Of a DNA stretch of 26,007 bases, positions 16,253-23,978 are shown piece after piece (position 1 is the stretch's first letter; each line of letters opens with the position of its first letter). The translations under genes were made by a program, and so were the position numbers. This DNA is from an uncultured Bacteroidota bacterium (GTDB taxonomy: Bacteria; Bacteroidota; Bacteroidia; 2-12-FULL-35-15). The notes below the pieces were generated by a model. It did not search any database, had not been told where the DNA came from, and saw only the letters and a program-made list of their open reading frames with translations. The stretch covers positions 1 through 26,007 of the forward strand of contig CAIRRW010000401.1 of assembly GCA_903881065.1 (NCBI GenBank). The letters are read 5' to 3'.

Positions 16253-16435
16253 AGCTATTTAATGTTCTTCGCTATATTTTTACGTTTAGAGCAGATCAAA
16301 TATTCAGTTATCGTTTTCCTTTCAGATGGAGATTAGGAATAATAACTAAAAATAGAAGGTCATATAATATCATTTATTCATCGCCTAATATTTCAATTAT
16401 GTCAATATATTTAGATCTGTTAGGAGTATTATTAA

Positions 16436-16443
16436 TACCTTTG
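16436..16443 (+). promoter_or_regulatory. Promoter -7 box of the serine hydrolase gene
   Basis: TACCTTTG matches TAnnTTTG, 42 nt before the ATG at 16486, the longest leader of the boxes found here. The rest of 16223-16435 shows nothing I can interpret. Confidence 0.45.
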
Positions 16444-16485
16444 TTCTGGAAATCTATGGTGGACTTTCCATTCTTTTAATTAATA

Positions 16486-17499
16486 ATGTCATCTAGTAAG
16501 AATATTTTTATTGCAATTATTGTATCTTGTTTGCTTAGTTCATTGATAACATTTGAAATTTGCAAACATTATTATAAATCCTCGGCAAACCTATATTCAA
16601 TAGACACTTCAAAGTTTGCAATTGGCAGTGGAAATTGCGATTATAAAGTTACTCTAATTGAAGGTTATAAATACATTCGCCCAATATTATCTGCCGAAAA
16701 GGAGGAGCAGTCACCATCTCTATCAATACTCAAAACAAACATAATAAATAAGATTGATGAGTTCAAAAAAGCAGGAATCCTTCAATCTGCTTCAGTTTAT
16801 CTCAGAGTATTCCCCAAAGGTGATTGGATATCCATCAATGATACCGAAACTTATTACCCCGGTTCAATAATTAAAGTAGCTGGTTTGCTTACTTATCTGC
16901 GAATGGATGAAGCCAATCCTGGTATACTCAACAAGAAATTATCCTTCGATTCGCCTCAGGAATTTATTCCTAATCAAACCTACAATTCACAGCAAATTCA
17001 GCTTGGCAAGTCGTATACTATCAAGGAACTATTAAAATATATGATTGCGTATTCTGATAACAATGCCACATATCTATTAAATAAAAATGTAGATATGAAG
17101 ATGTTCCAAAAGCTATTTACTGAGATTAATATTCCCCTTAAGGATATTCAAAATGGAAATATAAAATTGGATGTTGCGCACTGTTCACAGTTACTTAAAG
17201 TAATTTATAATTCCGCTTTTCTTAGTGTTGACCATTCCGAATTTGCCGCAGAACTATTGGCTCAATGTGATTTTAAAGAGGGAATGGTAAAAGGATTGCC
17301 TCCAAATACTGTAATAGCACATAAATTTGGTGAAATGGGCGATGCAACTACTCGTCAGTTGCACGAAACAGGTATTATTTATCTTAACAATAGCTCCTAT
17401 TTACTTACAATTATGACTAAGGGATATGCTATTGATAAACTTCCAAGTGTAATTGCTGATATTACCGCAATGACTTATGCTGAAATGACTAAGAAATAG
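16486..17499 (+). CDS. Class A beta-lactamase-fold serine hydrolase
   Basis: 337-residue protein with an N-terminal signal anchor (about 7-25) and a penicillin-recognising (class A beta-lactamase-like) domain from about 75 to 330. The three active-site motifs are present: Ser127-I-I-Lys130 in YYPGSIIKVAG, Ser190-Asp-Asn in IAYSDNNAT, and Lys280-Phe-Gly in AHKFGEMG. The last replaces the usual KTG/KSG. The omega-loop ExxLN motif that supplies Glu166 in true class A beta-lactamases is not visible in the stretch after SDN. It may therefore be a DD-peptidase, esterase or other acyl-serine enzyme rather than a resistance enzyme. It is monocistronic, with its 3' end facing the DUF1571 gene across a repeat array. 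Confidence 0.82.
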   Translation: MSSSKNIFIAIIVSCLLSSLITFEICKHYYKSSANLYSIDTSKFAIGSGNCDYKVTLIEGYKYIRPILSAEKEEQSPSLSILKTNIINKIDEFKKAGILQSASVYLRVFPKGDWISINDTETYYPGSIIKVAGLLTYLRMDEANPGILNKKLSFDSPQEFIPNQTYNSQQIQLGKSYTIKELLKYMIAYSDNNATYLLNKNVDMKMFQKLFTEINIPLKDIQNGNIKLDVAHCSQLLKVIYNSAFLSVDHSEFAAELLAQCDFKEGMVKGLPPNTVIAHKFGEMGDATTRQLHETGIIYLNNSSYLLTIMTKGYAIDKLPSVIADITAMTYAEMTKK

Positions 17500-17584
17500 T
17501 TGTTATTAATTTTTAATTTATTGAATAAAAGGAAGAAAACGCTAACTTGCTGATTATGTGTTATGAAATTGTGTTTGGAAGCGG

Positions 17585-17731
17585 AAAGGGAGTGGATCTT
17601 ATCATAAAGGGAGTGGATCTCATCATAAAGGGAATGGATCTTATCATATAGGGAATGGTTCTCACCATAAAGGAAGTTGATCTCAGCAAATAGGGAGAGG
17701 TCCTTATCATTTAGGGAGTGAACTATTGCGT
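17585..17731 (+). repeat. Array of seven 21-bp tandem repeats
   Basis: Seven contiguous 21-bp units start at 17585, 17606, 17627, 17648, 17669, 17690 and 17711. A typical unit reads AAAGGGAATGG, then ATCTTATCAT. Units 1-3 differ by only one to three bases, units 4-6 diverge moderately and unit 7 decays; a further out-of-phase remnant may follow at 17734. Unit 4 carries GAATGGTTC, the core shared with the 13041 array. There are no unique spacers, so this is not a CRISPR array. It fills most of the gap (17500-17795) between the 3' ends of two convergent genes; the flanks show nothing else. Confidence 0.85.
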
Positions 17732-17795
17732 TTTGGAATTGAACCTATGTTGTTGAGTCATGTTTAATTTAGGTGGGCTACCTAACTGGTAAGAA

Positions 17796-18665
17796 CTAAA
17801 AGTGGTAGTCCTTATATTTTTTTGTAAACTCTTCAGGCGCAATTGCAGTGTTTACCTGTAAGCCGTGATAATCATACGTTTCATAAACGCCCTTATCATC
17901 ATATACCTTTGTACTTAAGGGCAATAAATATTCTTTATCAATCAATAATAAAGTAAGTTTAGCATAGGCATTTGGTATTTGTATTACCTGCCCTTCTTTC
18001 ACATCATTATAGTTACTTATTTTAGGATTGTTTTCCAACACCATATATTCGCTTATCCTTAATCTTCGGGAAATGGTAACAAGGTTTTCTCCCTTTTTTA
18101 CCGTATATGGCATAAAAGCGAAACTTGGATAGGTTACGGAAAGTTTGTAACAAGGTCTGTTCTCATACATCTCCTCTCCCAAAATTTTAAAGTATTTATC
18201 TACACTGCCTTCTACCTTTTTTAAATCATATTCTAATATATCCTGAAGATACAGAAACCCCATTTCATGAACTGTGTGGTGCTGATCCTTGCGCATTATT
18301 GCACCATACGGGTCCAAATTAAGATCGATATAAGGAAATGAATTTGGATTTATTAGCGCTTCACCATTATTAGTCCCTTGTATCCATAGTACCTCTATAC
18401 CTTTAATATTCAGATATAATTTCCGAGGAGAAGTTTGAAGTTTTACCTTTGATTCGGAATGGAACATATTTCCTTTGATCCTTTCGTTACATTGCAAGCT
18501 ATAACGTAATGTTTTTAAATCCTTCACTGATTGAAAAATCTTATCAATCAATTCTCTGTTGTCTTCAATATTTCCAGAGTTTCTAAAACTAATAAAGGAA
18601 ACAAATATTCCGCTTATGCAAACAAATGCAAATAAAAGTAAAGTGTGGCGAGTAATAAATTTCAT
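17796..18665 (-). CDS. DUF1571-like exported protein with an embedded LysM domain
   Basis: 289-residue exported protein. The N-terminus has a hydrophobic signal (about 8-27). Residues 33-180 resemble the DUF1571 family, related in fold to the LolA/LolB lipoprotein-carrier superfamily: LKTLRYSLQCNERIKGNMFH, KLYLNIKGIEVLWIQGTNNG and PFYIDLN-like segments. A LysM module lies at about 187-233, starting YTVKKGENLVTISRRLRISE and ending VKEGQVIQIPNAY. The first fold then resumes (LTLLLIDKEYLLPLSTKVYD, GVYETYDYHGLQVN) to the C-terminus. LysM binds peptidoglycan or chitin-like glycans, so the protein probably docks at the cell wall. It has a TAnnTTTG box 20 nt before its ATG and stands alone. Confidence 0.8.
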   Translation of the reverse strand: MKFITRHTLLLFAFVCISGIFVSFISFRNSGNIEDNRELIDKIFQSVKDLKTLRYSLQCNERIKGNMFHSESKVKLQTSPRKLYLNIKGIEVLWIQGTNNGEALINPNSFPYIDLNLDPYGAIMRKDQHHTVHEMGFLYLQDILEYDLKKVEGSVDKYFKILGEEMYENRPCYKLSVTYPSFAFMPYTVKKGENLVTISRRLRISEYMVLENNPKISNYNDVKEGQVIQIPNAYAKLTLLLIDKEYLLPLSTKVYDDKGVYETYDYHGLQVNTAIAPEEFTKKYKDYHF

Positions 18666-18685
18666 TCTGCTGATTAAAGAGTTTG

Positions 18686-18693
18686 CAAAGATA
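18686..18693 (-). promoter_or_regulatory. Promoter -7 box of the DUF1571/LysM gene
   Basis: The minus strand reads TATCTTTG (TAnnTTTG), 20 nt before the ATG at 18665. Confidence 0.55.
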
Positions 18694-18767
18694 GTTTCAT
18701 TTTTAAAACGGAAAATGTTTAAATCATTTATGTGAAAAATCTGTTTTTCTTTTTCTGCAGGTAATTT

Positions 18768-19970
18768 CTAATAAAGGAATTTATTATAAGGATAACGTTT
18801 CTGATGCAGCGCTTTCACATTATCATAAAGTGTTTTCTTGAACTCGTCAATATGATCTTTATTGATAGCAGAAATAAATAAACAAGGCATATCCGGTTTA
18901 TTCATCCATGTTTTTTGAAGTTGCTCCAAACTTATATTTCTTTTTGTAGAAGGAGTTAAATCATCCTTTTCCTTTTCATCAAAAGTAAAAGCATCTGTTT
19001 TATTAAACACCATCATTACCGGTTTATCACCAGCGCCAATATCAGTGAGCGTTTGATTCACCACATTTATCTGGTCTTCAAATCCGGGATGAGAAATATC
19101 AACCACATGTAATAATATATCGGCTTCGCGAACCTCATCTAATGTTGATTTAAATGATTCGACAAGCGTGGTAGGCAGTTTGCGGATAAATCCTACTGTA
19201 TCCGATAATAAAAAAGGAAGGTTTTCAATTACAACTTTACGCACTGTAGTGTCCAAAGTAGCAAACAGTTTATTTTCTGCAAATACATCACTCTTGCTCA
19301 AAAGGTTCATAATAGTGCTTTTCCCAACATTGGTATAACCCACTAAAGCCACACGAATCAATTCGCCTCTGCTTTTTCGTTGAGTTTCCATCTGCTTGTC
19401 AATTGTCAAAAGTTTTTCTTTGAGCAGCGAAATACGGTCACGGACAATACGTCTGTCAGTTTCAATTTCCTTTTCACCGGCACCCTTCATTCCAATCCCT
19501 CCTTTTATTCTATCGTGATGACTCCATAAATTGGTAAGCCTAGGAAGCAAGTACTGATACTGTGCAAGCTCTACCTGTGTTTTGGCATGAGCAGTACGCG
19601 CACGGGAAGCAAAAATATCAAGGATTAGCGTAGTACGGTCAAGCACTTTAATTTTATGTTTCGGATTTATGTTAATTTCCTTTTCCACATTTCGTTGTTG
19701 GGCAGGACTAATTTCATCATCAATGATAACGATGTCAATTGTGTTATCATTTACATAAGTACACACCTCATTTAATTTGCCGGAGCCAATAAATGTTCGT
19801 GTATCGGGATGTTCGAGTCGTTGAGTAAAACGTTTCCTAATTTCAGCTCCGGCTGTATCCGCCAGAAACTCAAGTTCATCAAGGTATTCAGTAATTGTTT
19901 CTTCGTCCTGATTTTTATTTATCAGACCAATAAGTACAGCAGTTTCTTTTTTCTTCGAGGTGTCGTGCAT
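18768..19970 (-). CDS. hflX: GTPase HflX
   Basis: 400-residue HflX, a GTPase that binds the 50S subunit and splits stalled or stressed 70S ribosomes. The N-terminal HflX domain (about 1-200) includes the family stretch LLPRLTNLWSHHDRIKGGIG, followed by GAGEKEIETDRRIVRDRI. The G domain starts at about 203: G1 GYTNVGKS (211-218), switch I TLDTTVRK, G3 DTVGF (257-261) and G4 NKTD (323-326). The C-terminal part (about 330-400) is short, as is usual in this phylum. All nucleotide-binding motifs are intact. It lies downstream of the cytochrome gene on the same strand, across a 92-base gap filled by inverted repeats. I find no TAnnTTTG box in that gap. Confidence 0.95.
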   Translation of the reverse strand: MHDTSKKKETAVLIGLINKNQDEETITEYLDELEFLADTAGAEIRKRFTQRLEHPDTRTFIGSGKLNEVCTYVNDNTIDIVIIDDEISPAQQRNVEKEININPKHKIKVLDRTTLILDIFASRARTAHAKTQVELAQYQYLLPRLTNLWSHHDRIKGGIGMKGAGEKEIETDRRIVRDRISLLKEKLLTIDKQMETQRKSRGELIRVALVGYTNVGKSTIMNLLSKSDVFAENKLFATLDTTVRKVVIENLPFLLSDTVGFIRKLPTTLVESFKSTLDEVREADILLHVVDISHPGFEDQINVVNQTLTDIGAGDKPVMMVFNKTDAFTFDEKEKDDLTPSTKRNISLEQLQKTWMNKPDMPCLFISAINKDHIDEFKKTLYDNVKALHQKRYPYNKFLY

Positions 19971-19971
19971 T

Positions 19972-20040
19972 AAGTTTAAAGTTAAAAAGTCAAAAGTTGG
20001 AAAGTCTTAGATGTGTGATAACTTTAAACTTTCCAACTTT
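19972..20040 (-). terminator. Nested inverted repeats between the cytochrome gene and hflX
   Basis: AAAGTTGGAAAGT (19993-20005) and ACTTTCCAACTTT (20028-20040) are perfect 13-bp arms. AAGTTTAAAGTT (19972-19983) and AACTTTAAACTT (20020-20031) form a second, competing 12-bp pair. Read on the minus strand, the 13-bp hairpin is followed by T-rich sequence, so it could end the cytochrome transcript just before hflX. Confidence 0.55.
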
Positions 20041-20062
20041 AAACCTTAAACTGTTTTTTATT

Positions 20063-20695
20063 TTATTTTTTAAAGGTTACAATATAAGCAACCACAGCGC
20101 TTATTTCCTGCTCACTCATTATATCTTTAAATGGTGGCATCGACATTGAACCGGATTTAATTTGGGCTTTCATTTCTTCAAAACTTTTTTTGGAAACAGT
20201 CAAGTCCGCACCGCCAGAACCATTGGTTCCATTCATCCCATGGCAGCTTTGACAATAAGCAGTATAAATAGCCTCTCCATGTTTTTTGATATCATAGTTA
20301 GGACTAGTAACATCAGCTACAGATGGAGCAATAGTTTGTTTATCTATTTTTTTCTTATTCATTTCTGCAAAGCCATAGGCCATTATAATTAACAGCATTG
20401 CAATTACTGCAAGAACTTTATTACTCTTCTTGAAACCAATTATCGCAAGAGGGATGGATGCAAAAACAAAACAAATTTTAATAATTAAAAGTTTAGTGGC
20501 TCCCATTTGAACCAATAGATAAATACCGGATAAAAGAAATAGTGTGCTGATAATCATTTCAGGAACTTTAAAACCTTTTGAAAATTTTTCAAGTGCTTCC
20601 TTTTTGTTTGTCAGAAGTAAGATTGTTTTAATAAGGTAAGCAAATAAAAAAATGTTTACCGAAATAAGATGTGTGTAAAATAGTGCTTTGTACAT
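20063..20695 (-). CDS. Membrane-anchored c-type cytochrome with SirB2-like N-terminus
   Basis: 210-residue two-part protein. The first 115 residues form about four membrane helices, resembling the SirB2 family (YKALFYTHLISVNIFLFAYL and following). A linker leads to a periplasmic class I cytochrome c domain (about 125-208). This has one covalent heme site, Cys138-Gln-Ser-Cys141-His142, then GMNGTNGSGGADLT and a probable axial Met176 in SMSMPPF. The end, EQEISAVVAYIVTF, is typical of such domains. It likely carries electrons at the periplasmic face of the inner membrane; the redox partner is unknown and no oxidase genes are near. A TAnnTTTG box lies 32 nt before the ATG. Confidence 0.87.
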   Translation of the reverse strand: MYKALFYTHLISVNIFLFAYLIKTILLLTNKKEALEKFSKGFKVPEMIISTLFLLSGIYLLVQMGATKLLIIKICFVFASIPLAIIGFKKSNKVLAVIAMLLIIMAYGFAEMNKKKIDKQTIAPSVADVTSPNYDIKKHGEAIYTAYCQSCHGMNGTNGSGGADLTVSKKSFEEMKAQIKSGSMSMPPFKDIMSEQEISAVVAYIVTFKK

Positions 20696-20727
20696 AATAA
20701 TTTATTTAGGGATTTAATTTAAGTGGT

Positions 20728-20735
20728 CAAAAGTA
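20728..20735 (-). promoter_or_regulatory. Promoter -7 box of the cytochrome gene
   Basis: The minus strand reads TACTTTTG (TAnnTTTG), 32 nt before the ATG at 20695. It sits back to back with the plus-strand box at 20795. Confidence 0.5.
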
Positions 20736-20794
20736 ATAAAAATACTCTGCTTTTGTCGTTCATATTAAATTAACAACGAGTCATATTTAAATAC

Positions 20795-20802
20795 TATTTT
20801 TG
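20795..20802 (+). promoter_or_regulatory. Promoter -7 box of the amidohydrolase unit
   Basis: TATTTTTG matches TAnnTTTG, 31 nt before the ATG at 20834. No clear -33 TTTG was seen. Confidence 0.5.
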
Positions 20803-20833
20803 TTTCCGCTGAAAAAGCGCTAATTCCTTTAAT

Positions 20834-23800
20834 ATGAAAAAAATACTCGTTTTATTCTTTACCATTGTCAATTTCGCTGTTGCCGTTGCCCAGGAAACGT
20901 TTCCTGTGAATGGCACTACTAATAAAATTCATACTACTTATGCATTCACCAATGCTAATATTGTGGTCAACCCTGATGAAACTATTGCTAGTGCTACACT
21001 GTTAATAAAGGATGGAATCATAATAGAAGTAGGAGCAAAGGTTACTGTTCCTAAAGGCACAGTGGTGTATGATTTGAAAGGCAAATTCATTTATCCTTCA
21101 TTGATTGATGCCTATACTACTTATGGTATTGCAGAACCAAAAGTTTTACCAAAAATAAATCCTTTCCCTCAAATGGAAAGCAATGTAAAAGGTGCTTATG
21201 GTTGGAATCAAGCTGTGAAAGCAGATGTAGAAGCATATAAAATATTTACGGATAACTTGGCTGCTTCTGAAGAAATGCGTAAAATGGGATTTGGTGCTGT
21301 CAATACTTTTCAACGCGATGGTATAGTCCGTGGAAGTTCGGCTGTAGTTTCTCTTGCTGATGGGAAAGAAAATAACTTGATTATCAAAGACAGGGCTGCA
21401 GCTATGTTTTCGTTTGACAAAGGTACTAGTACTCAGGATTACCCTTCTTCTTTAATGGGTGCTATTGCATTACTTCGTCAAACTTATTTAGATGCAAATT
21501 GGTATAAAAACGATAAAACAAAAAAGGAATACAATATTTCTCTTGATGCGTTTAATAATTTACAATCACTTCCTCAAATATTTGAAACAACTGATAAGTT
21601 AAACGCTTTGCGAGCAGACAAAATAGGTGATGAATTCAAAACAAAATATATACTAAAAGGATGTGGTAATGAATACCAACGACTAGATGATATAAAGGCA
21701 ACTAAATGCAAATTTATTATTCCGCTTAATTTTCCTGCTGCATATGATGTTGAAGACGCCTATGATGCAGCCAATGTTTCGCTGACAGAGTTAAAGCATT
21801 GGGAAATGGCACCTGTAAATGCGTTTGCTTTAGAGAAAAATTATATTCAGTTTGCTATAACTACTGCTGATTTAAAGGATAGAAAGGAATTTTGGAAGAA
21901 TTTGCGTAAAGCAATTTCTTATGGCCTTTCGGAGAAGCAAGCTTTAAAGTCATTAACAACTACGCCTGCCGAGATGCTTAATTTAAGTGATAAAATAGGT
22001 AGTTTGAAAACAGGTATGATTGCTAACTTTATTATTACTTCGGGTAATCTATTTGATGAGAAAACGATTATTTATGAAAATTGGATTCAAGGAAACCCAT
22101 ATAAGATTAATAATTACAACAGTATTGATATCAGAGGTAATTATGATTTCTCTTATGATAAAAAAGTAAATCTTCAATTAAAAATAGAAGGGGAAATTGA
22201 TAAATTAAAAGGAACTGTTTTAATTGACACTGTAAAAACGCCTGTGAACATAATAGTTTTTGGCAATAATATTTCTTTAAGTTTTAATCTTTTTCGTTTA
22301 AGTGGAAATATAATTACCGAACCCTTAAAAATGAACGGAAAAGGACAGAATCCTGATGGAGAGTGGATGGACTGGAGTGCAGTTTATAAATCAACTAATA
22401 CCGCAATAGTTAATAAAGATTCTGTAAAAAAGCAACCTTCCTTCGGAAAAGTAATTTATCCGTTTACTGCATATGGTCAACCGCATGAAGATGAAGAAGG
22501 AATTATTAAAGAGAAAGTAAAGGAGTTTAAGAATCGTTATGATGCTGTACTAATAAAACATGTTACAGTCTGGACAAACGAATCAGAAGGCATATTGAAG
22601 AATCAGGATGTATATATGACAGAGGGAAGAATTGTAAGAATAGCAGATGAGATAAATGCTCCACGACTTGCTTATGCAAAAGTGATAGATGGTACAGGAA
22701 AACATCTAACAGCAGGAATCATTGATGAACACTCACATATTGCCATTTCAAACGGAGTAAATGAAGGAACACAAGCTTCCAGTGCAGAGGTGCGAATTGG
22801 TGATGTAATAAATTCAGAAGACATTAGTATTTATCGTTCTTTGGCTGGAGGTGTTACTTCTGCTCAACTATTACATGGCTCTGCAAATCCTATTGGTGGT
22901 CAGTCTGCGATAATTAAATTACGCTGGGGTAAAAATCCGGAAGAAATGAAATTTGAGAAAGCAGATGGTTTTATCAAATTTGCTTTAGGTGAAAATGTTA
23001 AACAATCCAATTGGGGGGATTTTAATTCTATTCGTTTTCCACAATCCAGAATGGGTGTTGAGCAGATTTATTATGATTATTTTATACGAGCAAAAGAATA
23101 TGATGCAAAACAAAAATCATCGTTATCAGATAAATCGAAAGTAGCTGCTGCACCTTTCCGTAGAGATTTGGAATTAGAAGCATTGGCGGAGATTTTAAAT
23201 AAAAAACGTTTTATTACCTGCCACTCTTATGTGCAATCGGAAATTAATATGTTGATGCATGTGGGCGATTCATTGGGCTTTCAGGTGAATACGTTTACTC
23301 ATATCCTGGAAGGTTATAAAGTAGCAGACAAGATGAAAGCCCGCGGAATAGGAGCTTCGACCTTCAGTGATTGGTGGGCATATAAAATGGAAGTGAAGGA
23401 TGCAATACCTTATAACGCATCTTTGTTGAATCAAATGGGTGTGGTTACTGCAATTAATTCGGATGATGCAGAAATGGAGAGAAGATTGAATCAGGAAGCT
23501 GCAAAGTCGGTTAAATATGGTGGAACCAGTGAGGAAGATGCTTTGAAAATGGTAACGCTTAATCCTGCTAAATTATTACATCTTGATAAAAAAGTTGGAA
23601 GCATTAAAGTTGGCAAAGATGCTGATGTGGTGCTCTGGTCGGAGAATCCACTATCGGTTTATGCCAAAGTGGAAAAGACTATTATTGATGGAATTATTTA
23701 TTATGATAATGAAGAAGATTCAAAACTTAGAATAGAAATTCAGAAGGAAAGAGCGCGTATTATTCAAAAAATGCTTGATGAGAAGAAAGGTGGAGCCCCT

Positions 23801-23878
23801 GTTGTAAAGCCTGTTCCTAAGAAACAAAAGCTGTATGGATGTGATGATATGGACGTGGATTATATGAAAGCGGATTAA
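20834..23878 (+). CDS. Exported double amidohydrolase (inactive N-half, active-looking C-half)
   Basis: 1014-residue exported protein with two amidohydrolase-superfamily modules. The signal peptide is MKKILVLFFTIVNFAVAVAQ. The N-module (about 30-430) keeps the composite beta-sandwich and barrel framework, but the metal-binding HxH after strand 1 is replaced (FIYPSLIDAYTTYG). A beta-rich linker spans about 440-570. The C-module (about 578-1000) keeps the expected ligands: His633 and His635 in DEHSHIAIS, His797 in FITCHSYVQS, His823 in NTFTHILEG and Asp877 in INSDDAEM. This is the pattern of one-metal imidazolonepropionase/prolidase-like enzymes. The ends of both modules carry the usual KxGSIKVGKDADVVLW-type strand. 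It is periplasmic or cell-surface; the substrate is unknown. A homologue of its N-module is the next amidohydrolase gene. Confidence 0.88.
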   Translation: MKKILVLFFTIVNFAVAVAQETFPVNGTTNKIHTTYAFTNANIVVNPDETIASATLLIKDGIIIEVGAKVTVPKGTVVYDLKGKFIYPSLIDAYTTYGIAEPKVLPKINPFPQMESNVKGAYGWNQAVKADVEAYKIFTDNLAASEEMRKMGFGAVNTFQRDGIVRGSSAVVSLADGKENNLIIKDRAAAMFSFDKGTSTQDYPSSLMGAIALLRQTYLDANWYKNDKTKKEYNISLDAFNNLQSLPQIFETTDKLNALRADKIGDEFKTKYILKGCGNEYQRLDDIKATKCKFIIPLNFPAAYDVEDAYDAANVSLTELKHWEMAPVNAFALEKNYIQFAITTADLKDRKEFWKNLRKAISYGLSEKQALKSLTTTPAEMLNLSDKIGSLKTGMIANFIITSGNLFDEKTIIYENWIQGNPYKINNYNSIDIRGNYDFSYDKKVNLQLKIEGEIDKLKGTVLIDTVKTPVNIIVFGNNISLSFNLFRLSGNIITEPLKMNGKGQNPDGEWMDWSAVYKSTNTAIVNKDSVKKQPSFGKVIYPFTAYGQPHEDEEGIIKEKVKEFKNRYDAVLIKHVTVWTNESEGILKNQDVYMTEGRIVRIADEINAPRLAYAKVIDGTGKHLTAGIIDEHSHIAISNGVNEGTQASSAEVRIGDVINSEDISIYRSLAGGVTSAQLLHGSANPIGGQSAIIKLRWGKNPEEMKFEKADGFIKFALGENVKQSNWGDFNSIRFPQSRMGVEQIYYDYFIRAKEYDAKQKSSLSDKSKVAAAPFRRDLELEALAEILNKKRFITCHSYVQSEINMLMHVGDSLGFQVNTFTHILEGYKVADKMKARGIGASTFSDWWAYKMEVKDAIPYNASLLNQMGVVTAINSDDAEMERRLNQEAAKSVKYGGTSEEDALKMVTLNPAKLLHLDKKVGSIKVGKDADVVLWSENPLSVYAKVEKTIIDGIIYYDNEEDSKLRIEIQKERARIIQKMLDEKKGGAPVVKPVPKKQKLYGCDDMDVDYMKAD

Positions 23879-23886
23879 GAACAGGG

Positions 23887-23964
23887 GGGATGGGAACGCA
23901 GATTAATATGATTGGTTAGGATTTAAAATGATTTGATTGCCTTCGGCAATTATGATTAAATATG
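23887..23964 (+). repeat. Left inverted repeat of the GxxExxY cassette
   Basis: About 78 bp that is matched, in reverse complement, by 24392-24481. The outer part (GGAACGCAGATTAATATGATT and on) matches at about 33 of 41 positions and the inner part at about 25 of 32. The inner part carries a GCCTTCGGC mini-hairpin at 23939-23947. Confidence 0.7.
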
Positions 23965-23978
23965 CTAGTACTAGATTT

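Noticed and set aside
16223..16485. Possible small RNA or tRNA in the gap before the serine hydrolase
   Set aside because: No cloverleaf or stable hairpin could be drawn; only promoter boxes at the two ends are supported.
17585..17731. CRISPR array
   Set aside because: Units of 21 bp are directly adjacent with no unique spacers, and no cas genes are present.
23937..23978. 14-residue N-terminal extension of the GxxExxY protein
   Set aside because: It would be translated from the inverted repeat and its hairpin. The family normally starts at the position of the ATG at 23979.
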